64,000 nt of DNA from Erpobdella octoculata (GCA_963978895.1 OZ022244.1:9653585-9717584), one strand, 5' to 3'; positions 43,032 to 57,202 are shown, counted from the stretch's first letter. Notes: generated by a model from the letters alone, not told the origin. Made by a program: numbers and translations.

Positions 43032-44280
43032 TGTTTCCCCTATCTTCAAAAAAAGCAGCAAGCTCAAGCCATCTAACTACAGGCCTGTCTCTCTCACTCC
43101 TGTGCCCTGTAAAGTAATGGAGGGAACACATCATGCAGCACTGCGTCGTCAACGGCTTAATCAGCAAACATCAACATGGTTTTCTCAAGAAAAAAGCTGC
43201 TTGACAAATCTACTTGAAACTCGCGACATACTCACTGAGGCTGTTCATCGCGGCTATGTGGCTGACGTAGTATATACAGATTTTGCCACAGCAACAGAGT
43301 ACCTCACAAACGCCTACTGCATAAACTAAAAGCTTACGGCATCCGTGGTATGCTACTCACATGATCGAAGCGTGGCTGAAAAATAGGAAGCAGCGCGTTT
43401 TGATTGAAGGCTGTGAGTCCGAGTGGAAGAATGTGACCGGACACTATAACACAAAATATAAATGTACGCGGACGACATCAAAATCATCGGCATCATCAAG
43501 TCAGCTTCCGACATTTCATCTCTCCAGACTGACATTGACCGTGCAGTTGAGTGTTCATTCACTTGGCTAATGCACTTCAATGTCGAGAAAAGCAAAATCA
43601 TGCATGTCGGTCGCTCACACAGAATAACCCACCAATACTCTATGAGACATATTTACGGCACGCGGCGACCACTCGAAGTCACAAAAGTTGAACGTGATCT
43701 TGATGTTCTCGTCTCATGTGATCTAAAGGTCCGAGCACAGGTCGAAAAAGCAGCGTCATCAGCCGACTCAGAAGAGATTTCCGCAGCCGCAGCCTTATAC
43801 TGTGGCGTACACTTTACCTGTCCTACGTCCGCCCACATCTTGAATTTGCTGTTCACTCTTGGTCGCTTTATCAAAAGAGCGATATTAACCTTCTTGAGCA
43901 GGTCCAACGTCGGGCAACAAAAATAATTGCAATACTAAGACATCAGCCTTATGAACATTGTCTGCAACAGCTTGGAATCACAACGCTACAAGACCGCCGT
44001 TCGAGAGGTGACCTGATCGAGCAGTTCAAAATTGCCCGCAACATTGACGACGTCAGCTTTTTCGTTCCGCAAACTTGAGCAGCCGGTCACACGGCATACA
44101 ACCTGCGTGGCCACAACTGTAAATTAGAGCGCAGTATGTCAGAGGTTGCGAAGAGCGATACAATTTCTTCACAAGCCGGATTGTCGCTCCATGGAATTCG
44201 CTTACGCAATACACAATTGACGCACAGACAGTAAACGCTTTCAAGGATCGCATCTCTTAGGAGTCGCGAGTCCTCCAGCC
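43032..44280 (+). pseudogene. CR1/Rex1-like LINE ORF2, RT and 3' end
   Basis: Resumes the host LINE: FKKSSKLKPSNYRPVSLTP, DVVYTDFA, AWLKNRKQRVLIEG and the catalytic YADD (MYADDIKIIG). Next come HFNVEKSKIMHVG, VERDLDVLVSCDLK, then QRRATKIIAILR-type sequence and the C-terminal RRSRGDLIEQFK block. Distributed over at least four frames. The 3' end is not sharply defined (about 44280). Confidence 0.85.
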
Positions 44281-44409
44281 TCTGTCAGTATAGAGGAGCC
44301 TAATGAAGCTCCTCTTCATAGAAAATATAACTTTCAGACTTATTAATTTTTTATTGCTAGATTCTATAGACGTTTCTTATATTTTTGGTTCTGATAATAA
44401 ACAAATTCA

Positions 44410-45176
<767 letters not shown>

Positions 45177-45177
45177 C

Positions 45178-45300
45178 TAGTGGGGGCACCCGGCGTTGCC
45201 CGGGGATTTTAGAGGTTTTTCTAATGTTTGTCTCTCTCGCTCCCGTTTCCTTCTCCGCTTTCCCGTTCCTGTCGCGTTCCCGGTCGCTTTTCCGCGTATA
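45178..45300 (-). mobile_element. Helitron-type element, GAGCGG family, 3' end
   Basis: CTAGTGGGGGCACCCGGCG then TTGCCCGGGGATTTTAGAGG. On the minus strand this is a CCCGG..CCGGG stem-loop about 11 bases before CTAG. Confidence 0.7.
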
Positions 45301-45944
45301 TATATATATATCTTATATATAAAAATGAAATGTTTGTTTGTTTGTCCGGGAATAAAATGTAAACGGCCGAACAGATTTAATTGAAATTTGGCACACTTAT
45401 GTATCTTATTCAAGCGGTGGTACCTGTAAAGTTTTAAATAAAGTTGTTTCTCCGTTGATATTTTATGGACAAAAAACATTTTGGTCAGCGGTAGTAAGGT
45501 GAAGTAAATTTTTTTCTACAAAATAAAAATAAATTAATTTATTGTTAAATTATACAAAATCTTTTTAATTTTTTTTAAGTTTTAAAGGTTTTAAGTATAA
45601 ATATTAAATTAAATAAATATGTGTGTTGTTTAGTGCCGCCCATAGATATCTATGGTGCCGCCGGATACCTTTGTTTTGATTTCATAGAGCTCATTCTCTT
45701 TCGAACTTAATTAAGTGGCAAAGCTTTGGTAATTTGTTTTTAGTTTTTAAAATCATGATTTACTGTGTATCTTTCAATTTGTTTCGTTTGTTGCATTGCA
45801 CGTGATTAATTACGTTATATTATTATTAATTATTATAAGATTATCATTATGCTCTAACATTTTGTGTTTAACAAAAATGAGTTGCAGATTGGAAAATAAA
45901 TTTAAATTCATTGTTCATATTTATCGTTCAAGGCTTTTGACTTC
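45301..45944. other. No gene seen
   Basis: AT-rich. A short palindrome ATAGATATCTAT with GCCGCC on both sides is at 45636-45664. The ORF at 45796-45984 is compositionally trivial. Confidence 0.4.
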
Positions 45945-47160
45945 AATTGTTCCTTATCTAATATTGTTCATCATGGTTTCCTAAACTGACGAGCTTGCTA
46001 TCAGCCTATCGGTAAATGAGAAATTTTTTTGTGCAGGTAAGTGTTTTATATGTGATGGCATTAGCCGATTTGGTATTAATTTATTATTGACGAGTAGTTA
46101 TGACTATAAGATTATGAATTAATTTATCGGTCTTATTTTATTTTTTACTTTTCAGAAGAAATTCGAAAATTACATTTTAAAGAAAATCTTGCATGCAATA
46201 CCAATTTATTGTAAAAGTTTCACTGATATGTTTTTTTATGTGATGGCATTAGCCGATTTGGAATTAATTTATTATTGACGAGTAGTTATGACTATAAGAT
46301 TATGAATTAATTTATCGGTCTTATTTTATTTTTTACTTTTCAGAGGAAATTAGAAAATTACATATTAAAGAAAATCTTACATGCAATACCAATTTATTGT
46401 AAAAGTTTTACTGATATATGAGGTGCATGAAATTTGAAAGAAATGAAAGCAAGTGCAGTATTTTTGTGTTTCAACAAAATCATGAACAAAGTTCTTAAGC
46501 CAGCCTATCAATCTCCTGCTGTTTTGTTCAATTTATAATTGCATCATTTGCTAAATAAAAGTGTTACTCTTCCATTGTTCCAAATTGATAATTCTGGGAA
46601 AATTCAATAAGTTAATGCTTTAACATTTTGACATAACAAGAAGGTTTTTAATATTATTATTACTTCCTGTTTTATTTCAATCTGTGTTTTATATCACATT
46701 TTTCAAAGCCACGGGTCAACATTTATTAACATGCCACATGTAGCGTTATATGCTTTCTGTAGACATGACAATTAAAAACTAAGAACAACTCAAAAAGTAA
46801 GACTAGCGATTTTTCGAAAAGCAGCTGTTGAACAGTGTGTGATAAATCTATTGTAAGCATTTATAATCTTACAAGTATTTAAAATAAATATAACCTGTTG
46901 AGATATATGAGCGGATTTTAACATTATTGCAGCTTTAGCTAATAAATTCTTTTTTTCAGTTTTAGTCAATCATAATAATCCTTTGCAGAAGATCACACTT
47001 GCAGAGTGGAGCCAATACATTAAAGAACACTAATTAAAATTGAAGAAGTTCAGACGTAACTAAACGAGCAAACCAAACAACAAAGTGTTAACGTGAGAAC
47101 AGATCAATTTTGATGACTACACAGCATTCCGCTACAGCCCATCTAAGCCACATTGAGATG
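45945..47160 (+). repeat. Left arm of a large inverted repeat
   Basis: Matches the reverse complement of about 49140-50045 (for example ATGTAGCGTTATATGCTTTC-like and TTCTAAGCCAGCCTATCAATC blocks). Inside it a roughly 186-bp unit starting TGTGATGGCATTAGCCGATT at 46052 is repeated at 46238. The right arm has only one such unit. No ORF. Confidence 0.8.
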
Positions 47161-47405
47161 GCTCTAAAATTTAATAGAGGAACGAAAAAGCGACTGATCG
47201 AAAAGAGCGAGCAAGAAAAGGAGAGTAAGTTGGAGCGGTAAAGCGTAAAAGCAACCAGGGAGCGCGAAAAGTAAATGGGGCCGGGAAAGCGACCGTGAGC
47301 AGAAATGCGACCAGGAGTAAGAAAGCGACCTGGAACGGGAAAGCAAGCGGTTAAGGAAACGGGAGCCAGAAAGAAAAACGATAAAAACCTTTAAAATCCC
47401 AGCTC
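47161..47405 (+). mobile_element. Helitron-type element, GAGCGG family
   Basis: GAACGAAAAAGCGACTG through repeated GGGAAAGCGACC words to GATAAAAACCTTTAAAATCCC, then directly (TA)n. It is the inverted counterpart of 48897-49130. The terminal CTAG hairpin is lost. Confidence 0.65.
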
Positions 47406-48893
<1,488 letters not shown>

Positions 48894-48896
48894 TAT

Positions 48897-49130
48897 ACTA
48901 GCTGGGTTACCCGGCGTTGGCCGGGGATTTTAAAGGCTTTTTGTCGTTTTCTCTCTGGCTCCCGTTTCCTTAACTGCTTGCTTTCCCGTTCCAGGTCGCT
49001 TTCTCACTCCTGGTCGCATTTCTGCTCACGGTCGCTTTTCCGGCCTCGGTCTCTTTTACTTTTCCCGATCCCGGTTGCTTTTACGCTCCAGCTTGCTCTT
49101 CTTTTCGCTCTTCCGTTCCTCCATTAAATT
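48897..49130 (-). mobile_element. Helitron-type element, GAGCGG family, intact 3' hairpin
   Basis: On the minus strand the end reads CCCGGCCAACGCCGGG (6-bp stem, CAAC loop), then TAACCCAG and CTAG|T. This is the clearest Helitron-like terminus in the window. The body carries the GAGCGG-type repeats. Confidence 0.75.
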
Positions 49131-49139
49131 TTAGAGCCT

Positions 49140-50045
49140 TCCCAATGTGGCTTAGATGGGCTGTAGCGGAATGCTGTGCAGTCATCAAAATTGATATGTT
49201 CTCTCGTTAACACTTTGTTAATAGGTTTGCTCGTTTAGTTACGTCTGAACTTCCTAAATTTTAATTAGTGTTCTTTAATGTTTTGGTTCCACTCTGCAAG
49301 TGTGATCTTCTGCAAAGGCTTATTATGAGTGACTAAAGCTGAAAAAAAAGAATTTATTAGTTAACGGATGCAATAATGTTAAAATCCGCTCATATATCTC
49401 AACAGGTTATATTTTTTTTAGATGTTCTTAGTTTTTAAGTGTCATGTCTACAGAACGCTACATGTGGCATGTTAATAAATGTTGACCCGTGGCTTTGAAA
49501 AATGTGATATAAAACACAGATTGAAATAAAACATGTAATAATAATATTAAAAACCTTCAAAACATTAACTTAATGAATTTTCCGAGAGTTTTCTGAGATC
49601 ATCAATTTGGAACAATCGAAGAGTACCACTTTTATTTAGCAAATGATGCAATTATAAATTGAACAAAACAGCAGCAGATTGATAGGCTGGCTTGAGAACT
49701 TTGTTCATGATTTTGTTGAAACACAAAAATACTGCACTTGCTTTCATTTCTTTCAAATTTCATGCACCTCATATATCAGTGAAACTTTTACAATAAATTG
49801 ATGTTGCATGTAAGATTTTCTTTAAAATGTAATTGTCTAATTTCCTCTGAAAAGTAAAAAATAAAATAAGACCGATAAATTAATTCATAATCTTATAGTC
49901 ATAACTACTCGTGAATAATAATGGTTGTAATGCCATCACATAAAAAAAACATACCTGCCCAAAAAAATTTCTCATTTACCGATAGGCTGATAGCAAGCTC
50001 GTCAGTTTAGGAAACCATGATGAACAATATTAGATAATTGAACAT
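49140..50045 (-). repeat. Right arm of a large inverted repeat
   Basis: Reverse complement of the left arm (45945-47160), with several deletions. The segment 49430-49470 skips about 60 bp present on the left. It ends at GATAATTGAAC where Penelope-like sequence begins. Confidence 0.8.
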
Positions 50046-50308
50046 TTAAAGAGTTAAATCAAAAGAATACCATTGTTTATTAATTAAAGGCTTACATTTA
50101 TTAATAGCTAAAGCTTCTTTTAATTTTAACTTAATGGGTTGATTTTCTTTCATTAGTATACTGGTGTTATCAATTAGAAATTTATGTGATGGTTTGATTG
50201 AATGTTGTGTTGACATATGTTGGTATATGGCACCACTTTGACAATGCATAGTCAATCTACGAGACAGAGTAGTTCTAGTATGACCAATGTAATTTTCCAC
50301 CTGACCAA
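50046..50308 (-). pseudogene. Penelope-like GIY-YIG domain, second copy
   Basis: The frame 50300-50046 reads MENYIGHTRTTLSRRLTMHC, then IYQHMSTQHSIKPSHKFLI and LKLKEALAINKCKPLIN, ending WYSFDLTL. This is the C-terminal half of a GIY-YIG nuclease with YIG, the Arg helix and the Glu-containing KLKEALAI helix. Compared with the copy at 47537-48548 it lacks the single-base deletion, so this stretch is still open. At 50309 the sequence flips orientation into the element's 3' region. The N-terminal nuclease motif is missing. Confidence 0.8.
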
Positions 50309-50929
50309 TGGTATTCTTTTGATTTAACTCTTAAACTTTTTGGTTCTCTAAATAGTAATAAAACTAATAATAATAATAATAATAAATGTTTTAATTCATT
50401 TACAACTTCTGTTAAAAATATGCATGTTAATAGTGCCAATGTTTCTTCAGGTATTTCTTCGTTGAATGAATGTTTTGTACCAGACGTTTGTGTTTCAAAG
50501 GTTATAGATAATGTATGTGATTCTTCTTCCAGTCACGTCCTTGAAGTTGACTGTAATTCCGTTGTTAAAGGCTTTACTAACTGATCTTAATTATTTAGTT
50601 ATTACTGTTATTATTATAATTATTTTAATTTAAATATTTTTTATGTTGTTACATTTGTATATAAGGAATTTAAATTTTATTTAAATTGTATTTTAATTCC
50701 TTTCAATTAGTTGTATCTTTAACCATTTAGTCACTGCATTTTATTTTAAAAAGTTAAACGGCTCTGATGATGGCAAAAAATTTCCGAAATAGATCTATTA
50801 GCCTATAAGATTATGGAGTTTGTGTTTGGTAATAAAGTATTTTTAAACCGATTTAGAGTATTGGAAAAAATTAAAAATAAAATCGTTTCAGCCAAGTGCG
50901 CCACTTTTTTCAATCAAGTTTGCCTAAAA

Positions 50930-50931
<2 letters not shown>
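50309..50931 (+). mobile_element. Penelope-like element 3' region, inverted relative to its nuclease
   Basis: Plus-strand sequence equivalent to the minus strand of 48180-47537: TCTAAATAGTAATAAAAC, (AAT)n, GAATGTTTTGTACCAGACG and so on to GTTTGCCTAAAAGAA next to (TA)n. Carries the second hammerhead-like motif. Confidence 0.8.
50759..50808 (+). ncRNA. Hammerhead-ribozyme-like motif (Penelope type), copy 2
   Basis: CTGATGA at 50764-50770, GAAA at 50786-50789, stem I GGCT/AGCC intact (50760-50763 with 50800-50803). Stem II has one mismatch (GGCAA/TTTCC), and the cleavage position is T instead of A. Probably weaker than copy 1. Confidence 0.55.

Positions 50932-51021
<90 letters not shown>
50932..51021. 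repeat. (TA)n microsatellite
   Basis: Directly follows the Penelope-like 3' end, as at 47406-47536. Confidence 0.97.
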
Positions 51022-51024
<3 letters not shown>

Positions 51025-51089
51025 TAAATAATATTATCGGTCACAAACAATTTGATTTCAATTAAGAATTTTAATTGCTATAAACAAAA

Positions 51090-51451
51090 TGAATACTGAT
51101 TTTCTACTTGAGAAACATTGGCCGTGTTTTGGACAAAGCAATCATTTAATAGCTTCGAAAATGCTGCATGAATGGTGTGGCAAAATCTCTGCGTTTGTCT
51201 AATCACTTTCGGAGCGATTAACGCTACTTGAAAGTAAAGACAAAATTTATCTTATCGAAATCTGCAAGTTGAAAACAGATTTAGCGGTCTCAAAGAACGA
51301 GAAAAAATCCCCATCGATTGTGAAGGACTGGGCTCAAGTGGTGAAAGCCGGTACTCAAAAAACAAAACAGCCAGCTGCTCAGCTGGTTGTTGTTAATGCT
51401 TTAATAAATGAACTGAAGGATCGTGAAAGAAGAAAAAAGAATATAACATAA
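51090..51451 (+). pseudogene. LINE ORF1 fragment
   Basis: Charged, coiled-coil-like sequence ends SPSIVKDWAQVVKAG and VNALINELKDRERRKKNI, the usual lead-in to the ORF1 RNA-binding domain of CR1-like LINEs. It is cut at 51452 by the 3' tail of a LINE on the other strand. The frame 51269-51451 is open but only 60 codons. No start is evident because of truncation. Confidence 0.6.
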
Positions 51452-53240
51452 CATAACGTTTATTTTAAAGTAAATCAGAACAATTAATAATAATTGTGTG
51501 TGAGATCCACCATCAAACATTTAAAAACCATATTTACATAATTTAATTTTAAATTCTTCAACAGTTTCAGCATTCGCAACTTCATTCTCTAATTTATTTC
51601 ATTCATTCGTCACTCTTGCACTGAAGAATTTTTTTTTCATTGAACTCTCCCTTTTCTTATATAGCTTAAAGTTGTACTCTCTGGTACTTTTGTATCTCGA
51701 TCTCTCAAAAAATCTTTCCGGATTTAGGTCAACCATTCCGTTCAATAATTTGTATGTTTCAATTAAGTCTCCTCTAGTCCTCCTCTTTTCAAGTGTGGTC
51801 AGAGTACATCTACTCAAACGTTGTTCGTAATTCAGTCCTTTTAACTCAGCAATCATCTTTGTAGCTCGTCTTTGCACTTTTTCAATTATGTAGATATCTT
51901 TTTTAAGACAAGGGCTCCATGCCTGCACACAGTATTCCAAGTGTGGCCTAACTAGAGATTTATACAATCTTAAAACTGTATCTTTATCTCTGCTGACTAT
52001 GTTTCTTTTGATCATGCCTACAATTCTGTTTCCCTTCTTTGTAATCTCTGCACATTGTCTAGACTGTTTAGCATCTTCATTTACTAATACGCCAAGATCT
52101 TTTTCTTTTTTCGTTTTTTTTAGCTGTATCCCTTCTAACTCGTATTTATATCTTGGATTCCCTCTACCCAAGTGCATAACTTGACACTTGTCAACATTGA
52201 ACCGCATCTGCCATTCCTGCGACCATTTGAATAACTGCACAAGATCTTTTCTCAGCACTTCGACATCGTCACTATTGCACACTGTTTTGCATAATTTAGT
52301 GTCGTCAGTAAATTTTAATATTTTAGCTGCTATTCCTTCATCAAGGTCATTTATATAGACAATAAAAAAAAGTGGTCCAAGCACAGAACCTTGAGGCATT
52401 CCACTGGTTATTTTCATCCATTTCGAGAAATTTCCTCTCACTCCCACTTTTTGTCTTCTATCCAGCAACCAACAATCTATCCACCTTAACAGATTACCAC
52501 CTATACCAACTGCTTTCAACTTTGAAGACAACCTTTGATGAGGAACCGTGTCGAAGGCCTTGGCAAAATCTAAATAAATCACATCCACCGACTGACATGC
52601 ATCCATACCTCCATAAACCTCCTCAAAAAATCGAACAAATTTGACAAACACGATCTTTTTTTCACAAATCCATGCTGACTATCTTTAATTAATTCATATT
52701 TCTCCAGATGAATCACAATTTCATTTTTGATCATTTTTTCCATAATTTTGCAAGCAATACTGGTAAGACTAACTGGTTTGTAATTGCATGCTTCGCTTCT
52801 GTTGCCTTTTTTAAACAGTGGCACCACAACAGCATCCCTCCAGTCCTGCGGGACCTCGCCAGTTTGCATTGACCTATTCATCAATTCTGCCAGCACATCT
52901 CCGATCTCATTTCTGACCTCAAGCAAGAACTTTGGGTGCAGCTCATCCATCCCAGGGCTTTTATCAGTTTTCAATTTTCTAAGCATTTCAACAACTTTCA
53001 TTTTTGTAAAAACAACTTCAGTTATTAATTCGTCTGTATCACTTTGAAACAAATCTTTAGCCTTAGGGATATTTTGGATATCTTCTTTAGTAAAAACAGA
53101 TCCAAAGTAGTTATTTAGAATGTCTGCTGTTTCTTCATCTTTTTTCTTCTGTCTACTTCTCACATATTTGTAAAAACTTGCAATCCATTTTTAAATTGTT
53201 TGCCAGTTTCTGTTCACACTCCAATATGGTCATTTTAATT
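51452..53240 (-). pseudogene. Rex1/CR1-like LINE ORF2, reverse transcriptase
   Basis: Frames 53163-52579 and 52651-51599 overlap at one frameshift (about 52620). Blocks: FGSVFTKEDIQNIP, SPGMDELHPKFL, PLFKKGNRSEACNYKPVSLT, then VDVIYLDFAKAFDTVPHQRL, SGMPQGSVLGPLFF and the catalytic site as FTDD (KFTDDTKLCK) where YADD/FADD is usual. They are followed by VDKCQVMHLGRG, KEKDLGVLVNED and RRTRGDLIETYKLLNG. The 3' end has ATGTTATGTTAT-type repeats (51453-51467), a familiar tail of this clade. The Ala-to-Thr change in the active site plus the frameshift make it inactive. Sequence continues upstream to the linker and endonuclease. Confidence 0.88.
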
Positions 53241-53566
53241 GTTTTTTTCACTTCACTTCATTTCTTTTCTTTTTGTATTTGTCTTCTAATTCTTTTAATT
53301 TTTCTATGTTTGAATTATCCCTCCCAATGGTACAATTTAGATCTCGATATTTTTTCCATACTTTACATTTTGCTCTTTGCTTTTTAATTATCAGTCTCGT
53401 CATCCATGGATTTTTATTTTTCCAGTTTTTCCGAATTGGAACCTGTCTCTCAATGACTTCTTGCATGCTCTAAATAAACACTTTCTAGCTACTTTCTACA
53501 TTTAATCCAGTTATTTTGCTCATTAAATTTTTATTTATGATACATTTTCTTATGTTATCATAATCA
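53241..53566 (-). pseudogene. LINE ORF2 linker between endonuclease and RT
   Basis: Frame 53466-53248 (NWKNKNPWMTRLIIKKQRAK, KYKKKRNEVK) is the basic linker of Rex1/CR1 ORF2. It is separated from the endonuclease part by a solo LTR at 53572-53958. Confidence 0.75.
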
Positions 53567-53571
53567 GCCTT

Positions 53572-53958
53572 TGTCACAGCTGTAACTTTATATTCATTAT
53601 GCGTATGTCGTATGTTTATTTATATTATCATTTAAATTATTTGGTTTATGTTATTCAGTTTTTTTTATTAATTTTCTATTTTATTATTAGATTCATTCTA
53701 TCTATTTTTTAATTTTATATTTTGTCTGTACAACGAGATACTTTGGATTCCTCCTCTTTGATTCTTCCACCTCTTCCTTTTTCGTTCCGGTTCTCGTCTA
53801 GTGTGTTATCTCGTAGCGTGGTGCGCTCTCCAGTTCTATCTTATATCGTTAACGGAGTTGTTAAATAAAGTCATCGCTCCACGTGTGTTTGTTTTTCATT
53901 AGAAGAAAAATTACGAACCTTGTCTCATCCTTTGCTACATCAAGTGACGGGTGTGACA
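53572..53958 (+). mobile_element. Solo LTR inserted in the LINE
   Basis: Starts TGTCACAGCTGTAAC and ends ACGGGTGTGACA (TGTCACA/TGTGACA inverted ends), 387 bp. It is flanked by the 5-bp duplication GCCTT at 53567-53571 and 53959-53963. AATAAAG at about 53866 suggests plus orientation. Removing it restores continuity of the LINE reading across the site. No internal region, so it arose by LTR-LTR recombination. Confidence 0.88.
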
Positions 53959-54525
53959 GCCTTGAAGTAGTTGTATCTAACATCTTTTGATGTTGTTTGC
54001 TTAATATCATTTATTGTCAAATCCCATCTGATAATCTGGTGGTTAATTGTACCAAAACATTCACCACTATTATATTTTCAACTATATTTTTTTCAGAAGT
54101 TAATAATAAGTCAAGAGTATTTTTTCCTCTTGTTGGTGCTCTGATCAGCTGTGTCAAAAATTCATCATAAATGAAGTGTAGAAATTGCTCGTCTTTGTGT
54201 GTCTGACCCTCAAGAGTATCCCAATTAACGTGGTAATTAAAATCTCCCATAATGATCACTGGCTTTTTATTTGCCTTGGAAATCAATTCACACAATCCCT
54301 TGTCTGTATCTTCATTAGAACTCGGAGTTCTGTAGCAAACCCCAATTATTAATTGATAGGTTTTCAGCTTTAATTCACACCACATGCTTTCTTCAAATTT
54401 TCTGTTGTTTAGGTCCTCTCTTTGCACTGCATTCAAATCATTTTTCACATACAACAGTACACCCCCCAGCACCATGGCCAGTATTCTTTTGATTTTCTCT
54501 GTCTTTTCTAAACATACCATAGCCT
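53959..54525 (-). pseudogene. LINE ORF2 endonuclease domain
   Basis: The frame 54520-54017 holds GGVLLYVKNDLNAVQRED, YQLIIGVCYRTPSSNED, VIIMGDFNYHVNWDTL (the metal-binding GDFN) and NTLDLLLTSE. These are APE-endonuclease motifs in the correct order, missing the N-terminal NCR/E-T-W part. It belongs to the LINE at 51452-53566. 5'-truncated at about 54525, where another LINE begins in the opposite orientation. Confidence 0.85.
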
Positions 54526-56145
54526 GATGGTATTTACCCAGAAATTCTTTTTAAGTGTAGACATGAAATTTCTACATGTCCAGCTAAATTTTCAGTGATT
54601 CTCTATGTAAACAAACACTCCCTGACGATTGGAAAATCAGTACCATAGTCCCAATATTTAAAAAAGGTAGTAAGCATGATCCATTAAATTATAGGCCATT
54701 GTCATTGACCTCAGTTCCGTGTAAAATAATGGAATCTATTTTAAGTGATTTTATACTATCACACTTTTTCAATAATAATCTATTTCATGGTAATCAGTAT
54801 GGTTTCATGAAAGGTTAATCTACTTCTTTGCAATTGCTTAAAATTATGAATCTCTGGACAAATGCGCTGGATCAAGGCAAGCAAGTAGATATAATCTACA
54901 CCGATTTTGAAAAGGCATTTGACAAAATGCCGCACAAAAAGTTAATTTATAAACTGAAGTGCTATAGACTACACTGATAAGATGGATTGAAAACTTTCTG
55001 ACAACAAGACACTTTCAAGTCAAAGTTAATGACCAGCTATCATCTAAGCTTAAAGTCCTGAGCGGAGTTCCACAAGGTAGTGTCTTAGGTCCATTGCTAT
55101 TTGTAATTTATATCAATGACGTATTTCAAACATGTGACATTGAAGGTCTTAATATCTTTTTATTTGCTGACGATGCAAAAGTTTTCAAGATAATCAACAG
55201 TGTAGATGATCAACAGATTCTACAATGTAGTTTATATCTCTTTTCCAGCTGGTGCAAAAATTGGCTCCTAAAACTGAAGTGTGTATATCTATCATTGAAT
55301 AATACATATAAATTTTATAAATTTGATTACAACTTTGCTGAAGGGAAGACTAAACACTACATTTCATCAGTCCAAGAAGTCAGATATCTAGGAGTTGTAA
55401 TGGACAGTAAACTAAGATTTACTCATATATGCAAACTAGTCAAAAAAGCTAATAGCATTTTCGGAATTGTCAAAAAAAATTTCCACAACTTATCCAAGGA
55501 TTGTTTTTTGCTTTTGTACAAAGGTTTAATCCGTCCTCATCTTGAATATGCTCTTGTGGTATGGTCCCCTCACCATATAGGCATAATAAGAAAAACTTGA
55601 AAAAGTACAAAAACGAGCCACTAAGCTATATATATATATATATTAGGGATGTCACGGGTGAATGTCAGAATTTGAAATATAAAGAAAGACTGAAGGCTTA
55701 GGAGATCTATAGGAGACACGATTAAAGTCTATAAAATACTAAACAATTTTTATTGTGCCAATTCAGTTCTAAGTTTGATAAAAAAAATTTAGTTTATTTA
55801 ACACAAAAGGTCAAATTCAGAAGTTAGAAAAACCAAATTCTAGAATAGATATTAAACATTTTTTTTACTACAACAGTGATCAATACATGGAATAAACTTC
55901 CTGCTTCAGTCATAGAAGCAAAAGATATTTTCCAATTTAAAAGTCTCCTGGATGCTCACTGGATGGACCACCCTACTCAATTTTGGAGGAATGAAATTTA
56001 ACTTATCTGTTACTTTCGATTTATTAAGGAGTTTTTTTTGTTAATGACAATTTATGTGCTTTAATTTATTATTTTTATGAAATTGTTTTTTTGTACTGTC
56101 GGGGCATATAGGCTTTGCCTGCGCCTTGTAATAAACTATGTTATG
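54526..56145 (+). pseudogene. CR1/Rex1-like LINE, 5'-truncated
   Basis: Starts before the reverse transcriptase (LPDDWKISTIVPIFKKGS), then NYRPLSLTSVPCKIMES and IIYTDFEKAFDKMPHKK, several frameshifts, GVPQGSVLGPL, and the frame 55094-55600. That frame contains MLFVIYINDVF, the catalytic FADD (FLFADDAKVFK), VRYLGVVMDSKLRF and RPHLEYALVVWSP. C-terminal blocks are broken after 55600. The 3' end is AATAAACTATGTTATGTTG, then (TA)n. At least five breaks make it inactive. Head-to-head with the LINE at 51452-54525. Confidence 0.87.
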
Positions 56146-56432
56146 TTGTTATATATATATATATATATATATATAGGGATCTCACGGGTACCCGAACCCG
56201 AGTTCGGTACTACCCGGTCTTTTTCTGATACCCGAACCCGAACTCGAACCCGAAAATGTGAAAACTTGATACCCGAACTCGAACCCGAACCCGAAAATTC
56301 ATAAGCCTAATACCCGAACTCGGAGTTGTGAACAAATAAATTTTTTTAGTAAATAAATATTTATTCCAGTTTTAAAAATAGCAACACAAACAGAGTTTTC
56401 ATAACTTTTCTAGTTTATTAAAAATGAAATAG

Positions 56433-56440
56433 TATTAGGA
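56433..56440. repeat. Target-site duplication TATTAGGA (left)
   Basis: Identical 8 bp at 58285-58292, the size produced by hAT transposases. Confidence 0.92.
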
Positions 56441-56697
56441 CATGCCCGTAGCTAGCGGGGGGGCTGGGGGGCTGCAGCCCCCCACTAAAATTTTAAATAA
56501 AATTAAATAAAAATAAATAAATAAAGGTAAATTTAAATATAAAATTAATAATAATAATTTGAATGCCTGTAGAATGAATAATTGGTAAAACCCATACCAA
56601 ATAAGAGCAAAAGTACAGATTAGCACGCTATGTGATTCTGTAATGAGCAATATAGTGTTCACCAGAGTGGAATCAGCTTTGTGCTGTTTATTTTAGC

Positions 56698-57202
56698 ATG
56701 TTGGATGGTAAATTAGGAGAGTTGATGGAGAGCTTTGTTGATAGTTATTTAAGTTATTCTAAAGGTTTGACTTGTGCAGTGTCTGCCCTTTTACCAACAT
56801 CAGACAAGTTTTTAGATGTCAACGACCTTAAACCGTTGACGCAACTGCTAAAACAAGACAGGCATGACGATGTTGAAAAATATATTGCAGACGAGGCTCT
56901 CATTACAATAAGGTTTCTAAAAAAACAAATTTCAACCAGGCTACAGTATCCAGGAAATGATGGATTTTATGCTGGGCTATAAAGATGCATTTCCTACTAT
57001 AAATTGGCACTATTCAGCTGCAAACTCTCGGCTTCTCGATTGCCACTTGTAAAAATTCATTTTCTTGTCTAACACGAGTACTACAACCACAGAGAAGATC
57101 AATGTCCCATGAGAGAAAAAGCAAACTTGTACTTCTGGCATTTGAAAAATCGCTCTGTAAAGCAATTGATATGGATACCTATCAAATACCAAGAATGCAA
57201 TA
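56698..57202 (+). pseudogene. hAT transposase C-terminal part
   Basis: The frame 56698-56982 (95 codons: LLPTSDKFLDVNDLKPLTQL, DVEKYIADEALITIRFLKK) has the feel of the helical inserted domain. A second stretch at about 57065-57202 reads MSHERKSKLVLLAFEKSLC, the start of the C-terminal dimerisation motif typical of hAT transposases (normally ERLSxLALLSIE). Stops separate the two. The catalytic RNase-H-like core is not recognisable. It lies in the nested element 56441-58284 and is non-functional. Confidence 0.6.
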
